A DNA stretch of 64,000 nucleotides from an uncultured Collinsella sp. (GCA_934647195.1 CAKUFD010000004.1:124001-188000), one strand, 5' to 3'; shown: positions 26,512 through 36,215, numbered from the stretch's first letter. Program-made: numbers and translations. Notes: generated from the sequence alone by a model not told the origin.

Positions 26512-27393
26512 ATGAGCGGATGCCTGTATATGGTGGGCACGCCCATCGGTAACTTGGGCGATATGAGCCCGCGCGTGGCAGAGGCCTTTCGTGCCGCGGA
26601 CGCCATCTGCTGCGAAGACACGCGTGTGACGTCCAAGCTCTTGGCTCACCTGGGTATCTCCAAGACGCTCGTTCGCTGTGACGAGAACGTTATCGCGCAG
26701 CGCGCCCCCGAGCTCGTTGACCGTCTGCTGGTGGGCGAGACCTTGGCATTTGCCTCGGACGCAGGCATGCCGAGCGTCTCCGACCCAGGTCAGGTGCTGG
26801 TTGATGCTGCCCGCGATGCGGGCGTCGAGGTGCAGGTGATTCCCGGTCCTTCTGCCTGCGTGACCGCCCTGGTGGCGAGCGGTATCTCCTGCGAGCATTT
26901 TTTCTTTGAGGGGTTCTTGCCGCGCAAGCACGGAGAGCGGGTTCGTCGCCTCCGCGAGCTTGCAGGCGTTCCTGGCGCTCTGCTTTTTTATGAGTCCCCC
27001 CACCGTGCCGCCGCTTCTCTCGAGGCGATAGCTCAGGTGTTCCCTAAACGCAAAGTGGCGCTTTGCCGCGAGCTCACCAAACTGCACGAAGAGGTGTTGC
27101 GCGACGTTGCCCCCGCCTTGCTAGAAACGGTGCTTGCGCGCGGCGAGATGCGCGGCGAGATGGTCATTGTCGTGGCACCTCCCGCCTCCGATGAGATGAC
27201 GGGCATTGCGGTGCAGGTGGATGCTCCCGATCAGCAGGAACTCCTCGCGGCAGATATCGCCTGCGCCCTTGAGGCGGGGGAGCCCGCCTCTGCTATCGCC
27301 AAGCGTCTGTCGCAAAAGTACTCCCTGCGCAAGCGCGAAGTGTACGCGCGCGTGCTTGCCATGCAGGAAGAACAGGACGCCGACGCGCGCTAG
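26512..27393 (+). CDS. rsmI: 16S rRNA C1402 2'-O-methyltransferase RsmI
   Basis: SAM-dependent enzyme of the tetrapyrrole methylase fold that methylates C1402 of 16S rRNA. GCLYMVGTPIGNLGDMSPR at the start is diagnostic, followed by CCEDTRVTSKLL, ASDAGMPSVSDPG and IPGPSACVTALVASG. The open frame starts at 26485; ATG 26512 begins the conserved sequence, with GAGGAGAGG 11 bases upstream. 293 aa is normal. It is 27 bp after the GH5-like gene and likely in its transcript. Confidence 0.95.
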   Translation: MSGCLYMVGTPIGNLGDMSPRVAEAFRAADAICCEDTRVTSKLLAHLGISKTLVRCDENVIAQRAPELVDRLLVGETLAFASDAGMPSVSDPGQVLVDAARDAGVEVQVIPGPSACVTALVASGISCEHFFFEGFLPRKHGERVRRLRELAGVPGALLFYESPHRAAASLEAIAQVFPKRKVALCRELTKLHEEVLRDVAPALLETVLARGEMRGEMVIVVAPPASDEMTGIAVQVDAPDQQELLAADIACALEAGEPASAIAKRLSQKYSLRKREVYARVLAMQEEQDADAR

Positions 27394-27513
27394 AGCTTTT
27401 GTTCAGCACCATCCGCACCTGCGCATACGTTGCACTTTGCGCTACAATGACCTGCGGCTCATTCGCCTGCGGGGCACCATACGCCGCCGCACGTTCGTAA
27501 AAGAGGTTCATCT

Positions 27514-29121
27514 ATGGCAGACAAGCCCTCCTTCTTCATCACCACGCCCATCTACTACGTGAACGCCGATCCGCACCTGGGAACGGCGTACTCCACGATC
27601 CTTGCCGACGTGCAGGCGCGCTATCGCCGTGCCGCCGGCTATAACGTCAAGTTCCTCACCGGTATGGACGAGCATGGCGAGAAGGTGGCCGAGGCTGCCG
27701 AAAAGCACGGCATGACTCCCCAGGAGTGGACCGACAGCCAGGCCCCGCACTTCAAGGATCTTTGGCGTGAGCTCGAGATTTCCAACGACGATTTCATCCG
27801 CACCACCGAGAAGCGCCAGCACGATGCTGTCCAGTACCTGTGGGAGCGTATGAAGGAGTCGGGTTACCTGTACAAGGGCAGCTATGACGGCTGGTACTGC
27901 GTGCCCGATGAGACCTATTTCACCGAGACGCAGGTTGAGAAGGGCGACGAGGAGTACGGCAGCCAGGGTCAGCACCTGTGCCCCGATTGCCATCGTCCGC
28001 TCGAGCGCGTGAAAGAGGAGTCCTACTTCTTCAAGCTCTCGGCATTCCAGGACAAGCTGCTCAAGCTCTATGACGAGCATCCCGATTTTGTCCAGCCCGA
28101 TTTCCGCATGAACGAGGTGCGCTCGTTTGTCGAGGGCGGTCTGAACGATCTCTCCGTCTCGCGCACGAGCTTTGACTGGGGCATTCCCGTTCCTTTTGAC
28201 GAGAAGCACGTTACGTACGTATGGTTCGACGCGCTGCTCAATTACATGACTTCGGTGGGTTACGGCGTCGATACGCCGGAGGCCAAGGCGGAGTTCGCCT
28301 ATCGTTGGCCCGCTCAGTTCCATATCGTGGGCAAAGACATCATCCGCTTCCACTGCGTGATCTGGCCTGCCATGCTCATGGCTATCGAAGAGGCCCTGCC
28401 CGAGCACGTTTTTGCTCACGGCTTCCTCATGGTGCGTAACGAGGAGACCGGCAAGGGCGAGAAGATGTCCAAGAGCCGCGGCAACGCTATCGCTCCGCGC
28501 GAGGTCATCGATATGCTTGGCGTCGAGGGCTACCGCTACTATTTCATGACCGATGTCGTTCCGGGTACGGATGGTGCTATCAGCTTCGATCGCATGCAGC
28601 AGGTCTACAATGCCGACCTTGCCAACAGCTGGGGCAACCTCATTTCCCGTTCGCTCAACATGAGCGCCAAGTACTTTGACGGTTGCGCCCCCGCGCGTCC
28701 GGCAGATGCTGCTGCGTTCGCAAACCCGCTGGCGCAAATCGCCGAGGGCCTCTACGACCACTACTCCGCCTGCATGGATAAGGTCGATTACGTGGGCGCC
28801 AAGGATGCCGTGATGGAGCTCATCCACGCCGCCAACCACTACATCGAGGATTCCGAGCCTTGGGGTTTGGCAAAGGATGAGGCCAAACACGACGAGCTGG
28901 CGTTTGTGATCTACAACCTCCTCGAGGCGATCCGTATCGCAGCTCACCTGCTGGCACCGTTTATGCCGCAGACGAGCGCGGAGGCTCTGCGTCGTATCGC
29001 TTGCGCCGATGAGGCCCAGTGCGACGACCTGCGCGCTGCTTGCGCATGGGGCGGTCTTGCCGGCGGCGCTCCCGTGGAGAAGGGTGACCCGCTGTTCCCG
29101 CGTCTTCAGGCCGACAAGTAA
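27514..29121 (+). CDS. metG: Methionyl-tRNA synthetase
   Basis: Class I synthetase charging tRNA-Met for elongation and initiation. The HIGH-type motif is ADPHLGTAYS near residue 17, and KMSKSRG lies near 320. The connective domain has one CPDCHRPLE knuckle, but the first Cys pair is missing (GWYCVPDETYF), so zinc binding is uncertain. The C-terminal anticodon helix bundle is present, but the additional EMAP-II-like tRNA-binding domain is absent: 535 aa. AAGAGG precedes the ATG by seven bases. A terminator follows. Confidence 0.96.
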   Translation: MADKPSFFITTPIYYVNADPHLGTAYSTILADVQARYRRAAGYNVKFLTGMDEHGEKVAEAAEKHGMTPQEWTDSQAPHFKDLWRELEISNDDFIRTTEKRQHDAVQYLWERMKESGYLYKGSYDGWYCVPDETYFTETQVEKGDEEYGSQGQHLCPDCHRPLERVKEESYFFKLSAFQDKLLKLYDEHPDFVQPDFRMNEVRSFVEGGLNDLSVSRTSFDWGIPVPFDEKHVTYVWFDALLNYMTSVGYGVDTPEAKAEFAYRWPAQFHIVGKDIIRFHCVIWPAMLMAIEEALPEHVFAHGFLMVRNEETGKGEKMSKSRGNAIAPREVIDMLGVEGYRYYFMTDVVPGTDGAISFDRMQQVYNADLANSWGNLISRSLNMSAKYFDGCAPARPADAAAFANPLAQIAEGLYDHYSACMDKVDYVGAKDAVMELIHAANHYIEDSEPWGLAKDEAKHDELAFVIYNLLEAIRIAAHLLAPFMPQTSAEALRRIACADEAQCDDLRAACAWGGLAGGAPVEKGDPLFPRLQADK

Positions 29122-29152
29122 ACGCCATAGGCGTTTGCCATAACGCGATGTC

Positions 29153-29181
29153 GCGCCCTCGAGCAATCGGGGGCGCTTTTT
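29153..29181 (+). terminator. Terminator of metG
   Basis: GCGCCCTCGA (29153-29162), loop GCAA, TCGGGGGCGC (29167-29176) with one G-T pair, then five T. Confidence 0.9.
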
Positions 29182-29244
29182 ATGCGCACTCGCATGAAGA
29201 GAAGTAAAATCATGCGAGATACGTGCCAAGACTAGGGAGTGCAT

Positions 29245-29832
29245 ATGATTCCTTCGCCGCAAGAAGCCTATGAGCTGCTTGAGCAATACAACTCCGATCC
29301 GTTCCATCTGGCGCATGGGCGCATTGTGGGCGAGGTCTTGCGTTGGTATGCCGCAGATATGGGACACGCGGAGGAGGCCGACCTGTGGCAGACCGTGGGT
29401 ACGCTTCACGACTTGGACTTTGAGATGTGGCCCGACGAGCACTGCGTGCGTGGAGAACAGCTCATGCGCGAGGCAGGTATCGACGACGTTGTGGTGCGCG
29501 CCTGCTGCAGCCACGGATGGGGCCTTACGGGCACGCCCTATGAGCCCATCTCCGACCTCGAAAACGTCCTGTTCGCTGCCGACGAGCTCACCGGCCTGAT
29601 TGGTGCTGCGGTGCTGATGCGCCCCTCCAAGAGCGTTGATGACCTAACGGCCAAGTCGCTCAAGAAGAAGTTCAAGGACAAGAAGTTTGCTGCCGGCTGC
29701 TCGCGCGACGTTATCACCCAGGGTGCCGAGCGTCTGGGTTGGGACCTCTCTGAGTTGATGGAAAAGACCATCGAGGCCATGAAGGCGAGTCCTTCCGCCC
29801 CTCATGGTGAAGATGCCGCAAATACCGAATAA
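29245..29832 (+). CDS. HD-domain hydrolase
   Basis: Metal-dependent phosphohydrolase-type fold. The His-HisAsp-His-Asp pattern reads FHLAHGRIVGEVLRW, LHDLDFEMW, CCSHGWGLTG and FAADELTG. Substrate unknown; such proteins often act on nucleotides. ATG 29245 has GGGAG five bases upstream, so it is preferred over GTG 29239; 195 aa, cytoplasmic. It precedes rsmA by 44 bp, so it may share its transcript. Confidence 0.8.
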   Translation: MIPSPQEAYELLEQYNSDPFHLAHGRIVGEVLRWYAADMGHAEEADLWQTVGTLHDLDFEMWPDEHCVRGEQLMREAGIDDVVVRACCSHGWGLTGTPYEPISDLENVLFAADELTGLIGAAVLMRPSKSVDDLTAKSLKKKFKDKKFAAGCSRDVITQGAERLGWDLSELMEKTIEAMKASPSAPHGEDAANTE

Positions 29833-29876
29833 CACGCGCACCACGCCGGTACCCCGACGAGAATAAGGATGTTTTC

Positions 29877-30737
29877 ATGACGCAATCGCCGCTTGCAAGC
29901 GCTTCTGCCACGCGCGAGCTTCTTGAAGAGTTTGGCTTGGCGACAAAGCATCGCCTGGGTCAGAACTTCTTGATCGACAACCATGTGATCGAGCGTATCT
30001 GCAGCCTGGCACAGCTCGATGGAAGCGAGTGTGTGCTCGAGGTGGGTCCGGGTATCGGCACCCTCACTCTGGCGCTTACTCAGGAGGCGGCGCGTGTGGT
30101 CTCTATTGAGGCTGACTCCGAGCTGGAGCCGGTGCTGGCGTCGCACGAGTACGATGCCGACAATTTCCGCTTTATCATGGGTGACGCCCTTAAAGTGACG
30201 CCGGAACAAATCGCGCAGGTGGCGGAAGGCGAGCCTACGGTCTTTGTGGCGAACCTGCCCTATAACGTCGCCGCGACGATCATCTTGCAGTTCTTCCAGA
30301 CCATGCCCGCGCTTAAGCGCGCGGTGGTGATGGTTCAAAAAGAGGTTGCCGATCGTATCGCCGCAGCTCCTGGCAACAAGACGTACGGCGGCTACACGGC
30401 AAAGCTTGGGCTGTATGGCAAGGTGACGGGGCGCTTCGAGGTGCCGCCGCGCTGCTTTATGCCCGCCCCGCATGTCGATTCTGCCGTGGTGCGTATCGAT
30501 CGCACAGACATGGAGCTGCCCGAGGGCGTGAATGAGGACCAGGTGGCGCGCGTGATCGATGCCGCCTTTGCCCAGCGTCGCAAGACCATCCGCAATTCCA
30601 TGAGCGCAAACGGGTTTGAGAAGGACGTGCTTGATGCCGCCTTTGCCGCCGCTGGCATCGCGCCCACGACGCGTGCGGAGACACTTGCGACTGCCGATTT
30701 CATTGCACTTACTCAGGAGCTCAACCGTGTTCGATAG
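29877..30737 (+). CDS. rsmA: 16S rRNA dimethyladenosine transferase
   Basis: KsgA/RsmA dimethylates two adjacent adenosines near the 3' end of 16S rRNA, late in 30S assembly. Motifs: KHRLGQNFLIDNHVI, SAM-binding LEVGPGIGTLTLAL, acidic FIMGDALK, and catalytic VANLPYNVAATI. The C-terminal domain is complete (286 aa). The stop overlaps the start of the TatD gene by 11 bases. Identification is firm. Confidence 0.97.
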   Translation: MTQSPLASASATRELLEEFGLATKHRLGQNFLIDNHVIERICSLAQLDGSECVLEVGPGIGTLTLALTQEAARVVSIEADSELEPVLASHEYDADNFRFIMGDALKVTPEQIAQVAEGEPTVFVANLPYNVAATIILQFFQTMPALKRAVVMVQKEVADRIAAAPGNKTYGGYTAKLGLYGKVTGRFEVPPRCFMPAPHVDSAVVRIDRTDMELPEGVNEDQVARVIDAAFAQRRKTIRNSMSANGFEKDVLDAAFAAAGIAPTTRAETLATADFIALTQELNRVR

Positions 30738-31665
30738 CATCAACCCGCCGGTATTCATCAAAAAGAAGAAGGCCGTCGAGGCGCCCGAGCCCTGGGCTCC
30801 GCTGTACGACACCCACGCGCACCTGCTTTCGTTTTGGGACAAAGAGCCGCTTGAGTGCTTGAAGCGCGCGCATCGTGCTGGCGTGGATGCCCTGATGACG
30901 CTCATCGATCCCGTGGGCGACAAGATGGATCCCGCTGCTTTTTCGGAGTGGCTGCGCATGTCGATTATCGATGCGGTGCCGGCAGGGGAGATTCCTGCGC
31001 TCAAGTACCTGGCGGGTGTGCACCCCTATGGTGCGCTTGAGTATACGGATGATGTTCATGCGCGTGTCGAGACGGCGCTTGCCGACCCTCTGTGCGCGGG
31101 TATCGGCGAGATTGGCCTCGACTATCACTTCGATGCCGAAGATGACGTTTCGCCGTGCGACCACGACGTGCAGATGTCCTGCATGGCGCGGCAGCTGGAG
31201 CTTGCCTGCGCGTATAACGTGCCGGTTGAGCTGCATCTGCGTCACGAAGCTTCTGACGAGCAGCGTACATCTCATGTAGATGCCGAGCGCGTCTTGCGTG
31301 AGGTGGGCATGCCCCGGGCGGGCTGCGTGCTCCATTGCTTTGGCGAGGACCGTGCCACGATGGAGTGCTTTTGCGACCTGGGGTGTTATATCGCCTATGG
31401 CGGAGCGGCCACGTTCAAGCGCAACACCGAGGTTCGCGAAGCATTTGCCGCGACGCCTCTCGATCGCCTGCTTTTTGAAACCGACTGTCCCTATATGGCT
31501 CCCGAGCCCATTCGCGGCCTTGAGTGCGAGCCTGCGATGATCGGCCTTACGGCGCAGGCCCTTATTAACGATCGTGTTGACCGGACAGGAGAATCTGCCC
31601 AGGTCATCGCGCAAGCAGCGTGGGATAACGCCCAACGTCTGTTTGCCAATCGCCTGGATGTCTAG
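30727..31665 (+). CDS. TatD-family metal-dependent nuclease
   Basis: TIM-barrel amidohydrolase-like DNase of the TatD/YcfH family. Metal ligands appear in YDTHAHLLSF, GIGEIGLDYH, ELHLRHE, LHCFGED and ETDCPYMAPEP. GTG 30727 follows AGGAG at seven bases, inside the end of rsmA, a common rsmA-tatD pairing. A basic N-terminal tail (FIKKKKAVEAPEP) precedes the barrel. 312 aa. Role probably DNA repair or nucleic-acid turnover; the substrate is unproven. Confidence 0.9.
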   Translation: MFDSINPPVFIKKKKAVEAPEPWAPLYDTHAHLLSFWDKEPLECLKRAHRAGVDALMTLIDPVGDKMDPAAFSEWLRMSIIDAVPAGEIPALKYLAGVHPYGALEYTDDVHARVETALADPLCAGIGEIGLDYHFDAEDDVSPCDHDVQMSCMARQLELACAYNVPVELHLRHEASDEQRTSHVDAERVLREVGMPRAGCVLHCFGEDRATMECFCDLGCYIAYGGAATFKRNTEVREAFAATPLDRLLFETDCPYMAPEPIRGLECEPAMIGLTAQALINDRVDRTGESAQVIAQAAWDNAQRLFANRLDV

Positions 31666-31915
31666 CCTCGATCTCTAGCACGATATCCCGTTTGCTGGCA
31701 TAAGGTTGCCAATGCGCTTACAAACCGTTGCTCCGTAAAGAAACTCGAGCCGCCTTCGTAACAGGCGGGTATCAGCGCGTAAGCATGCGGCAAGCGATGG
31801 CTATTGTGCCGCAAACGGTCCTCGGACCTTCCTAATATCTACCACGTCATCACCGGGCGGGGCATATCAAACAGCCAGTCCCCTCCGGCCCAAATCCTTA
31901 TGTGAGGAGATAATC

Positions 31916-33016
31916 GTGGCAGATATCGTGAACAAGCAGATTTCCCGTCGTTCTTTCCTGGGCCTCTTTGGCGCAAGCGCTGTGACCCTCGGTCTGGGTC
32001 TCGTGGGCTGTGGTGCTACTGGCGAGAAGGGCGGTGCCGCAACTGCAGGATCTTCCGCTGCTGCCGCTTCCATCGATAAGCTCACTATGGTCTGGCTACC
32101 CAATGAGTCCAGCTCCGAGTTCGATGCTGGCCGCGAGGAGTTTGGCAAGGTCCTCGAGAAGTATGCCGGCGTCAAGGTCGAGCTCATGACCACCACCGAC
32201 TACAACGTCGCTATCGAGGCTATCGCCTCTGGCAAGGCCCAGCTTGCCAACATGGGCGCCGAGGGCTTCATCCAGGCTCAGAAGAAGAACAGCAAGGTTC
32301 TGCCGCTCGTAACCACCTCCGACACCGACGGCAAACTCGACGGCGCCAAGTACTACAGCCGCATCTGCGTGCCCGAGGCCGAGATGAGCACGTACGCGGA
32401 TAGCGCCGAGGAGACCGGCTATTCCATCAAGAACATCAAGGGTAAGCGCATGAGCTTTGTCTCCGCTACCTCCACCTCCGGCTTCAAGGTTCCGTGCAAC
32501 GCCATCATGAAGGCGTTCCCGGACGACGTGAAGTCTGCCGATGAGCTCAGCACCCCGGGCTTCTTCTCCCAGGTGCTCTTTGGTAACTCTCACCCCGGCT
32601 CTGCCGTCAATCTGCTGCAGGGCGATGCCGATGTGGCCGCCTTCGACGACGTTGACGTCGACACCTACCTTGACGTGCCCGAGGGCGAGCGCGACGCCGT
32701 GAACGCCGCCGGCTCCGTCTACTCCGTCAAGGCCGACGCTCCCCAGCCCTTCGATCGCGTCCAGGGCAAGAAGTTCGGCATCATCCAGTCCACTCCGGTT
32801 CTCAACGGTCCCATCGCCGTCAACACCGAGAAGGTCCCGCAGGAGATTATCGACAAGCTCGTCAAGGGCTTGACCTCCAAGGAGACCTCCGAGGACGAGC
32901 TGCTCTTTGCCCCTGAGGACAAGGAGGGCACCGGTGCTGTTTGGAGCCTGGGTGACACCGCTGGATTCATTGCGGTCGAGGACTCCTGGTACGACCCCAT
33001 TCGCGCACTTGACTAA
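31916..33016 (+). CDS. phnD: Phosphonate ABC transporter substrate-binding lipoprotein
   Basis: Extracytoplasmic phosphonate-binding protein. The N-terminus has a twin-arginine motif (SRRSFLG, about residue 10) and a lipobox LVGC (about 33), so it looks like a Tat-exported lipoprotein. The mature domain shows the PhnD pattern: YAGVKVELMTTTDYNVAIEAI, ANMGAEGFIQAQ, and GFKVPCNAIM. GTG start with GAGGAG six bases before. 366 aa. The 250 bp upstream holds only short hairpins, and no Pho box was recognised. It is the first gene of the C-P lyase operon. Confidence 0.93.
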   Translation: MADIVNKQISRRSFLGLFGASAVTLGLGLVGCGATGEKGGAATAGSSAAAASIDKLTMVWLPNESSSEFDAGREEFGKVLEKYAGVKVELMTTTDYNVAIEAIASGKAQLANMGAEGFIQAQKKNSKVLPLVTTSDTDGKLDGAKYYSRICVPEAEMSTYADSAEETGYSIKNIKGKRMSFVSATSTSGFKVPCNAIMKAFPDDVKSADELSTPGFFSQVLFGNSHPGSAVNLLQGDADVAAFDDVDVDTYLDVPEGERDAVNAAGSVYSVKADAPQPFDRVQGKKFGIIQSTPVLNGPIAVNTEKVPQEIIDKLVKGLTSKETSEDELLFAPEDKEGTGAVWSLGDTAGFIAVEDSWYDPIRALD

Positions 33017-33078
33017 CGCATGTCTCTGCGCGCGCAGATGAGCGGTGTCGCTCAAGTGATTCGCCGCTGCTAAAACGG

Positions 33079-33104
33079 GCCGGACGCGAATATCCGCGTC
33101 CGGC
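33079..33104 (+). terminator. Intra-operon hairpin after phnD
   Basis: GCCGGACGCG (33079-33088) pairs perfectly with CGCGTCCGGC (33095-33104), loop AATATC. No T-run follows. Such hairpins after binding-protein genes often stabilise upstream mRNA, giving more binding protein than transporter. Confidence 0.6.
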
Positions 33105-33124
33105 TTCGATGTTGATGGGAGGGC

Positions 33125-34006
33125 ATGGGAATGCCACAGAACGCACAGCCTCTTTTGCAGGTGAGCGGTTTAACCAAAAGTTACGAGGGCAAACGAGGCG
33201 CACGGGAGCAGCATCACGCGCTTTCTGGCGTAGATTTTGTCTGCGGTGCGGGAGAGCTGGTCACGGTGATCGGTCCTTCGGGTGCCGGCAAGTCGACGCT
33301 GTTGCGCAGCATCAATCGCCTTATCGAGCCCACGGAGGGGTCGGTTGTCTTTAACGGGCAGGACATCACGCGCCTGCGCCGCAATAAACTGCGTGGCGTG
33401 CGTACGCAGATCGCCATGATCTTCCAGAACTACAACCTGGTGTATCGCCTTACCGCCATCCAAAACGTGCTGCACGGGCGCCTTGGCTACAAGGGCGCCG
33501 TGGCTGGGTCGTTGGGTCTCTACAGCGAGGCCGAGAAGCTCCGCGCGTTCGAGCTGCTTGACGAAGTGGGACTGGGCGAGTTTGCCTATCGTCGTGCCGA
33601 TCAGCTCTCGGGCGGACAAAAGCAGCGCGTGGGCATCGCTCGTGCGCTTATCCAAGATCCGCGCATCATTTTGTGCGACGAGCCCATCGCAAGCCTAGAT
33701 CCCAAGAGCAGCCGTGCTGTCATGGAGCATCTGCGCCGCGTGACGCGTCAGCATGGCATTACCTGCATCGTCAACCTGCATCAGGTGGATATGGCGCTTG
33801 AATTTTCCGACCGTATCGTGGGGCTGCGCGCCGGCGAGAAGGTGTTCGAGGGTGCGCCCGCCGAGCTGACGCCCCAGATGATCACAGCGATTTACGGCGA
33901 TGATGAAGAAGGTCGCGTTTCCGTTCCGGTGTCCGAGCCCCAGGCTGCCGTGGCGCCCACGCCCGTCGGTGTGGCGTCCGCCGTTCCCTCTGGAGCCCTG
34001 CGATGA
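33125..34006 (+). CDS. phnC: Phosphonate ABC transporter ATP-binding protein
   Basis: Energises phosphonate uptake with the two PhnE permeases. Walker A GPSGAGKST (about 55-63), Q-loop FQNYNLVY, signature LSGGQKQRVG, Walker B IILCDEPIASLD and the PhnC-like NLHQVDMAL with H-loop. GGGAGG precedes the ATG. The 293-aa length includes an Ala/Pro/Val-rich C-terminal tail not seen in short PhnC proteins. Its end overlaps phnE1 by four bases. Confidence 0.95.
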   Translation: MGMPQNAQPLLQVSGLTKSYEGKRGAREQHHALSGVDFVCGAGELVTVIGPSGAGKSTLLRSINRLIEPTEGSVVFNGQDITRLRRNKLRGVRTQIAMIFQNYNLVYRLTAIQNVLHGRLGYKGAVAGSLGLYSEAEKLRAFELLDEVGLGEFAYRRADQLSGGQKQRVGIARALIQDPRIILCDEPIASLDPKSSRAVMEHLRRVTRQHGITCIVNLHQVDMALEFSDRIVGLRAGEKVFEGAPAELTPQMITAIYGDDEEGRVSVPVSEPQAAVAPTPVGVASAVPSGALR

Positions 34007-34857
34007 GCGCGGGGGAGTGCAGCGCCGTGTCTGCCGCATCCTATGATGACGTGGGTTCGGGAAAGGTCCCCGATCTGAGCTGGTTCAAGAGGCGCCGGCT
34101 GCGCACGCTCGCGGCGCTCGTCGCCATCGTCCTTGTTGCAGAAGTGGCGTCGCTCGTCAGCGACTTTAGCTTTGGCTATGCCTTGGGATCGGTGCCGGCG
34201 GCTATCGTATGGATGCTGCGGAACTTCTGTCCCACGGCATCGTCGTTTGGCCAGCTGGGAATGATTGCCGCACAGGTGGTGTCGACGGTGTTCGATTCCA
34301 TTGCCGCCACGATGCTCGCGGCGCTTCTGGGTATCGTCCTTGCGGTCCTGGGCTGCTCAAGCGTGGGCGTCGAGAACGGTGCCGTGCGCGGTGTCATTCG
34401 CGTGTTTGCCAATATCTTTCGCAATGTTCCCATGATCGCTTGGGCGTTGCTTTTGCTTCTTTCGTTCAAGCAAAACGAGTTCACGGGTTTCCTCGCGCTC
34501 TTTTTGGCGACGTTTGGCCAGATCACGCGCTTTTTTCTCGATACGCTCGACGAGATTCCTTCCGGTCCCATCGAGGCACTGCATAGCTGCGGCGCCAGCT
34601 TTTGGCAGATCGTCTTCCAGGCGGGCTTGCCGCTTGCCGTGGCAGAGCTCATGAGCTGGACGCTCTATATGGTCGAGACCAATATCCGCGAGGCAACGTT
34701 GGTGGGCCTGCTCACCGGCACGGGCATCGGCTTTGTTTTCAACCTGTACTACGCCTCCTTCCGTTACGACTGCGCTGGCCTGGTGATCCTTGTGACCATC
34801 GTCTTGGTACTCGTGGTCGAGGCGATTTCCAATGCTGCAAGGAGGTCGATGATCTAA
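34003..34857 (+). CDS. phnE: Phosphonate ABC transporter permease 1
   Basis: Membrane permease; about six hydrophobic segments, with the EAA loop EALHSCGASFWQIVFQAGLP (about 190-210) that contacts PhnC. N-terminal tail about 25 residues. 284 aa. Overlaps phnC by four bases and shares one base with the next permease start. The second permease has a very similar EAA loop, so the channel is probably a heterodimer. Confidence 0.93.
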   Translation: MSAGECSAVSAASYDDVGSGKVPDLSWFKRRRLRTLAALVAIVLVAEVASLVSDFSFGYALGSVPAAIVWMLRNFCPTASSFGQLGMIAAQVVSTVFDSIAATMLAALLGIVLAVLGCSSVGVENGAVRGVIRVFANIFRNVPMIAWALLLLLSFKQNEFTGFLALFLATFGQITRFFLDTLDEIPSGPIEALHSCGASFWQIVFQAGLPLAVAELMSWTLYMVETNIREATLVGLLTGTGIGFVFNLYYASFRYDCAGLVILVTIVLVLVVEAISNAARRSMI

Positions 34858-35741
34858 TGGGGACATTTGAATTGACTCCTGCTGCAGCCGGCACAATCGA
34901 GCGCACGCACGCTGGGCAGATTCGCCTGGTTTCCCGCCGGGGGCGCAACTATTCCGTCGTGCTCACCTTGGGCGTTCTGTGCCTCTTGACGGTCGTCGCG
35001 TTTGTGCGCATGGACTTTGGCGCGGTGGACCTTGGTCATGCGATTGCTCAAACCTGGTCTGATTTTTGCGCCATGATGTTCCAGCCGGCGCTGGATCCGC
35101 CCCTGGGAGCTGCGCATTTTAGCTGGGCAAAGGTTGCCGAGAGCACGCTGGTCACCATTGCGGTCACCGTGCTGTGCACCATTATCTCGGCCATCATCTC
35201 GTTTTTCCTGGCGCTGGCGGCATCTGAGAACCTTTCGAACCCGCTTGTTTCCAATGCCGTCAAAGGGTTCGTTGCCATCATCCGGGCGATTCCAACGATC
35301 CTGTGGGTGCTTGTCTTCACGGTGGCCATCGGCCTTGGCTCCGAGGCGGCGGTGCTGGGAATCTCCTTTCACTCCATCGCGTACCTCACCAAGAGCTACT
35401 CCGAATCAATCGAAGAGATCGATGCCGATGTGATCGAGGCGCTCTCTGCGAGCGGTGCGAGCTTTTGGCAGATCGTGTTTCAGGCCATTTGCCCGGCTAC
35501 CATCACCAAGTTGCTCTCGTGGACGTTCATTCGCTTCGAGATCAATTTTGCCAACGCGGTGGCGGTGGGAGCCTTTGCAGGTGCGGGCGGTATCGGTTTT
35601 CAGCTGTATCAGGCGGGCAACTACTACTACAACCTGCATGAGGTGGGCGTGATCGTCTATGTGTGCCTGGCTGTGTCGTTTGCGCTTGAGCTCATTTCGG
35701 TTCGTCTGCGCCGTCGCTACATCATCGACTCGGATAACTAA
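34857..35741 (+). CDS. phnE: Phosphonate ABC transporter permease 2
   Basis: Second PhnE-type permease, with EAA loop EALSASGASFWQIVFQAICP. About six membrane segments after a 40-residue tail. The frame is open back to 34602, inside the previous gene, but ATG 34857 overlaps the phnE1 stop by one base and follows AAGGAGG; 294 aa. Ends AANYYYNLHEVGV-type C-terminal region typical of PhnE. Confidence 0.92.
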   Translation: MGTFELTPAAAGTIERTHAGQIRLVSRRGRNYSVVLTLGVLCLLTVVAFVRMDFGAVDLGHAIAQTWSDFCAMMFQPALDPPLGAAHFSWAKVAESTLVTIAVTVLCTIISAIISFFLALAASENLSNPLVSNAVKGFVAIIRAIPTILWVLVFTVAIGLGSEAAVLGISFHSIAYLTKSYSESIEEIDADVIEALSASGASFWQIVFQAICPATITKLLSWTFIRFEINFANAVAVGAFAGAGGIGFQLYQAGNYYYNLHEVGVIVYVCLAVSFALELISVRLRRRYIIDSDN

Positions 35742-35753
35742 GGAAAGATTTGC

Positions 35754-36215
35754 ATGCTAACAAGAAGAGAGAGGACCGAGGTCCTGGTTGAGGGCGGCCC
35801 TGCACTTGCGCTCGAACTGGCGAGCCTGGTCGAGGCCGATACGCCTGCCCAGGATATCGTGCCAGCGCGCCAGGGCCTTGTGATGTGCCAGGTGCGCGAG
35901 ACTGCCCGCAACAGCCGCTTTTATCTAAGCGAGGTGCTTGTTACCGAGAGCCGCGTGCGCATTGGCGAGGCGGACGGTCTGGGCGTACTCATGGGAACCG
36001 ATGCCGCGCATGCTCGCGCGCTCGCGGTGATCGATGCCGCCTATGCGATGGAGCCGGCGCCTGCCTGCGTGGCGGAGCTTGAGCGTCACATCGAAGGGGC
36101 ACGCGCTGCGCTCTTCGAGCGCGCGGTTGCACAAGACGCTCGAACCTATGTATCGCGCGTCGAGTTTGATGAGATGTCCGGTCAAGGCATGAGTGTTCAG
36201 GCGGTGGTTAAATGA
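35754..36215 (+). CDS. phnG: C-P lyase core subunit PhnG
   Basis: Small subunit of the PhnGHIJ C-P lyase core. Begins RRERTEVLVEGGPALALELA, with VMCQVRETARNSRFYLSEVLVTE and the GDxxxA-like LMGTDAAHARALAVIDAA pattern of the family. 153 aa, normal. AAGGAAAG lies before the ATG. Overlaps phnH by four bases. Confidence 0.92.
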   Translation: MLTRRERTEVLVEGGPALALELASLVEADTPAQDIVPARQGLVMCQVRETARNSRFYLSEVLVTESRVRIGEADGLGVLMGTDAAHARALAVIDAAYAMEPAPACVAELERHIEGARAALFERAVAQDARTYVSRVEFDEMSGQGMSVQAVVK

